Below, in pieces: positions 15,058 to 16,660 of a stretch of DNA of 16,660 nucleotides. Source of the DNA: CAZFQG01 sp964520785 (GTDB lineage: Bacteria > Planctomycetota > Planctomycetia > Pirellulales > Thermoguttaceae); assembly GCA_964520785.1 (NCBI GenBank), contig CAZFQG010000147.1, positions 1 to 16,660 of the forward strand. The letters run 5' to 3'. The notes under the pieces are model-generated. The model was given only the letters and a program-made list of their open reading frames with translations, was not told the origin of the DNA and did not search any database. Every line of letters starts with the position of its first letter. Within the stretch, counting starts at the first letter, position 1. The position numbers and the translations under genes were made by a program.

Positions 15058-16374
15058 CTAATGCATCAAAATCGGCGGGCAATCACCGAACCCCACCTCC
15101 CTTTCGCACCACTCGGCCGCGTCAAGCAGGGACGCGGCCGAGTGGTGCCGGCCGACAATCTGCAGGCCCACCGGCATTCCATCCTCGGCAGGCCCACAAG
15201 GGATGGATACCACGGGGAAACCCGTGCAGCTCCAGGGGGCCTGAAACTTGGGGGTACCGGTGGTATCGCGGGTGGAAGGAGCCGTCGTGTCGGTCGAGGG
15301 CATGATGAGGGCGTCAACCCCTTCGAACATGTCGCCGATCGCGTTGCGAAGTTCTTCCTTCCGGATGAGAGCAGCCGCGTAATCGACGGCGGCGGCGGAT
15401 AGTCCGTCTCGCAGGAGGCCGGAAATCATCGGCCCGTACGCCTCGGGCCGCCGGGTGAAATCCTCCCGATGGTAAGCGGCGGCATCAGCGGCCATGATGG
15501 TTAGGTGGATTTGGCGGAATTCGTTAAAATCGACCGGCAATGGCACCTCGCTCACTTTCGCCCCGGCGGTGGTCAGTCTTGAAACGGCTTGTCGGATTAC
15601 GCGCTCCACGGCCGAATCGGCCTCTTCCATGAAGAACTCTTCGAGAATTCCCAGCCTCGGCGGCACGTTCACCGGGGCGGACGGCGACACAAGAGAGATC
15701 AATGCGAAAAGCATCGCACGAAGGTCGGCCACGGTTCGGGCCATCGGGCCGGCGTGGTCCAAATGTGGGCTGACCGGAACGATTGCACGCATGTCGATGG
15801 CGCCAAAGGTCGGCTTGCATGTGGCGATTCCGCAGTAGGATGAGGGGCGAACCAGAGACCCGCCGGTTTGCGTGCCCAAGGCCCCCAAGCACATGCCTAT
15901 TGCAATGGCCGCCGCGGAGCCACTGCTGGAACCGCCGGGCGTGTGGTATTCCGGCTCCCAGGGATTTCGTGTGGGGGAGGGATCGAAACAGGCGAATTCG
16001 ACCGTGACCGTCTTCCCCAGGATGACGGCCCCGGCCCGACGGAGCGCGGCCACGACCGGAGCATCCTCCTTCGCGACATGCCCCTCGCGGAGCGGTGAAC
16101 CGGCCTTCGTGGGAAGCCCCGCCACATCGATAATATCCTTTATTCCCACTGGAATCCCTTGCAGGAGCCCGCGGTCGATTCCCTCGCGGAGTTCTTGCTC
16201 CGCCCGCCCGGCTGATTCCCGGGCAGCATCGCGGTCGACAAGGACCCAGGCGTTTATACGAGACTCAAACCGGTCGATCCGCTCCAAACACGCCTCCAGG
16301 AGCGCGGTCGGGGTGAGCGTACCGTCGCGAAACGCGGCGGCAGCCTCCGGAATGGTCCAGAAAAGTCGGTTCAT
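15058..16374 (-). CDS. Amidase-signature-family amidohydrolase
   Basis: A 438-residue enzyme of the amidase signature family, which hydrolyses carboxamides through a Ser-cisSer-Lys triad. PVGIKDIIDVAG (75-86) contains the catalytic lysine K79, GGSSSGS (147-153) the cis-serine region, and GTQTGGSLVRPSSYCG (167-182) the nucleophile S173. The C-terminal VGLQIVGRHHS (402-412) is also typical. No signal peptide is seen, so it is probably cytoplasmic. GatA of the tRNA amidotransferase has similar signatures, but no gatB or gatC is nearby and the protein is somewhat short, so a free amidase is more likely. GAGGAG (16383-16388) is 8 bases before the ATG, with a 9-bp hairpin just upstream of it. The ThuA-like gene follows on the same strand. 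Confidence 0.92.
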   Translation of the reverse strand: MNRLFWTIPEAAAAFRDGTLTPTALLEACLERIDRFESRINAWVLVDRDAARESAGRAEQELREGIDRGLLQGIPVGIKDIIDVAGLPTKAGSPLREGHVAKEDAPVVAALRRAGAVILGKTVTVEFACFDPSPTRNPWEPEYHTPGGSSSGSAAAIAIGMCLGALGTQTGGSLVRPSSYCGIATCKPTFGAIDMRAIVPVSPHLDHAGPMARTVADLRAMLFALISLVSPSAPVNVPPRLGILEEFFMEEADSAVERVIRQAVSRLTTAGAKVSEVPLPVDFNEFRQIHLTIMAADAAAYHREDFTRRPEAYGPMISGLLRDGLSAAAVDYAAALIRKEELRNAIGDMFEGVDALIMPSTDTTAPSTRDTTGTPKFQAPWSCTGFPVVSIPCGPAEDGMPVGLQIVGRHHSAASLLDAAEWCEREVGFGDCPPILMH

Positions 16375-16390
16375 TGAAGGTACTCCTCAA

Positions 16391-16411
16391 AGACACCGGC
16401 ATCCGGTGTCT
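16391..16411 (-). promoter_or_regulatory. Hairpin next to the amidase ribosome-binding site
   Basis: AGACACCGG (16391-16399) and CCGGTGTCT (16403-16411) are perfect reverse complements separated by three bases, a compact GC-containing 9-bp stem. On the amidase transcript it ends two bases before the GAGGAG ribosome-binding sequence. It could limit ribosome access, protect the mRNA end, or terminate upstream transcription (only TTT follows on the minus strand). Its position favours a translational or stability role. Confidence 0.55.
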
Positions 16412-16513
16412 CTTCTGGAAAACCGCGAAGTCCGAAGTCTGGCTCGTTTTTCGGCCAATCCACGTCTCCAAGGGTGAAGTATTCCGATTGAAGACATCTA
16501 CGCAATCCCTTCT

Positions 16514-16530
16514 CTTAACAAGCTGTTAGG
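16514..16530. repeat. Small palindrome upstream of the amidase gene
   Basis: TAACA (16516-16520) and TGTTA (16524-16528) form an operator-like palindrome around AGC, extendable to seven pairs if one G-T pair is allowed. It lies between the candidate promoter and the amidase start. Its short length means chance is a serious alternative. Confidence 0.25.
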
Positions 16531-16581
16531 ACTCTGCGGTTCTCCCGGCGTCTCTTGACAGTGGGTGAATTACCTCGCAGA

Positions 16582-16610
16582 ATTGTAGCCGATTGGGCCG
16601 GAGGACCCAA
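16582..16610 (-). promoter_or_regulatory. Candidate promoter of the amidase/ThuA unit
   Basis: On the minus strand TACAAT (16582-16587, five of six matches to the -10 consensus) is preceded after 17 bases by TTGGGT (16605-16610, three of six). It would give a leader of about 200 bases containing the palindrome at 16514-16530 and the hairpin at 16391-16411. The -35 box is weak. The 286 bases from the amidase start to the window edge contain no gene I can recognise. Confidence 0.35.
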
Positions 16611-16660
16611 GGTCACCCGATTCTCCGAGATACCACGATTCAGAGTAAGCCCTCGCAATC

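Noticed and set aside
1..16660. CRISPR arrays, insertion sequences, phage genes, rRNA
   Set aside because: No regularly spaced direct repeats, transposase or integrase motifs, terminal repeats, or rRNA-like sequence were seen.

Overview
The window looks like part of a metagenome-assembled or draft genome of a planctomycete or close PVC relative. It is GC-rich. Its gene content is typical of that group: a Tat-exported sulfatase, a secreted neutral-ceramidase-fold protein, a Gfo/Idh/MocA dehydrogenase, a secreted ThuA-like protein, a very large secreted PQQ-type beta-propeller, and a membrane protein whose sequence I recall only from planctomycetes. This placement rests on gene content and recalled protein style, not on a phylogenetic marker. 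A run of 10 Ns inside mfd shows the sequence is a scaffold.

Layout. 1-2396 (minus strand): a probable three-gene operon, transcribed leftwards, of ceramidase-fold hydrolase, YfcE-type metallophosphoesterase and sulfatase (cut by the window edge). 2397-2777: a divergent control region with an 11-bp inverted repeat. 2778-3428 (plus): a conserved-looking membrane protein of unknown function. 3442-6075 (minus): a two-gene operon of class III aminotransferase followed by Gfo/Idh/MocA oxidoreductase. 6076-6631: a 556-base divergent region holding a possible 19-codon leader ORF. 6632-9694 (plus): a 1020-residue exported PQQ-like propeller with an embedded methyltransferase-like fold. 9698-12889 (minus): mfd, the transcription-repair coupling factor, with the assembly gap. 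12997-13857 (plus): a divergent prepilin peptidase homologue that appears to lack both catalytic aspartates. 14060-16374 (minus): an amidase-signature enzyme and then a secreted ThuA-like protein, with a hairpin against the amidase ribosome-binding site.

How the genes fit together. Most of the window is catabolic or envelope-related. The left operon probably acts on sulfated or lipid/glycan material outside the cytoplasm. The aminotransferase/dehydrogenase pair probably processes an amino or sugar-like metabolite. Mfd and the prepilin peptidase homologue are housekeeping-type genes on divergent transcripts, and mfd has the best promoter in the window (TTGACG-N17-TAGAAT). I see no CRISPR array, insertion sequence, prophage, tRNA or rRNA. 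The strongest candidates for new biology are the degenerate prepilin peptidase, the exported propeller with a methyltransferase-like insert, and the small ORF and hairpins in the intergenic regions. I found no clear, previously undescribed multi-gene system.
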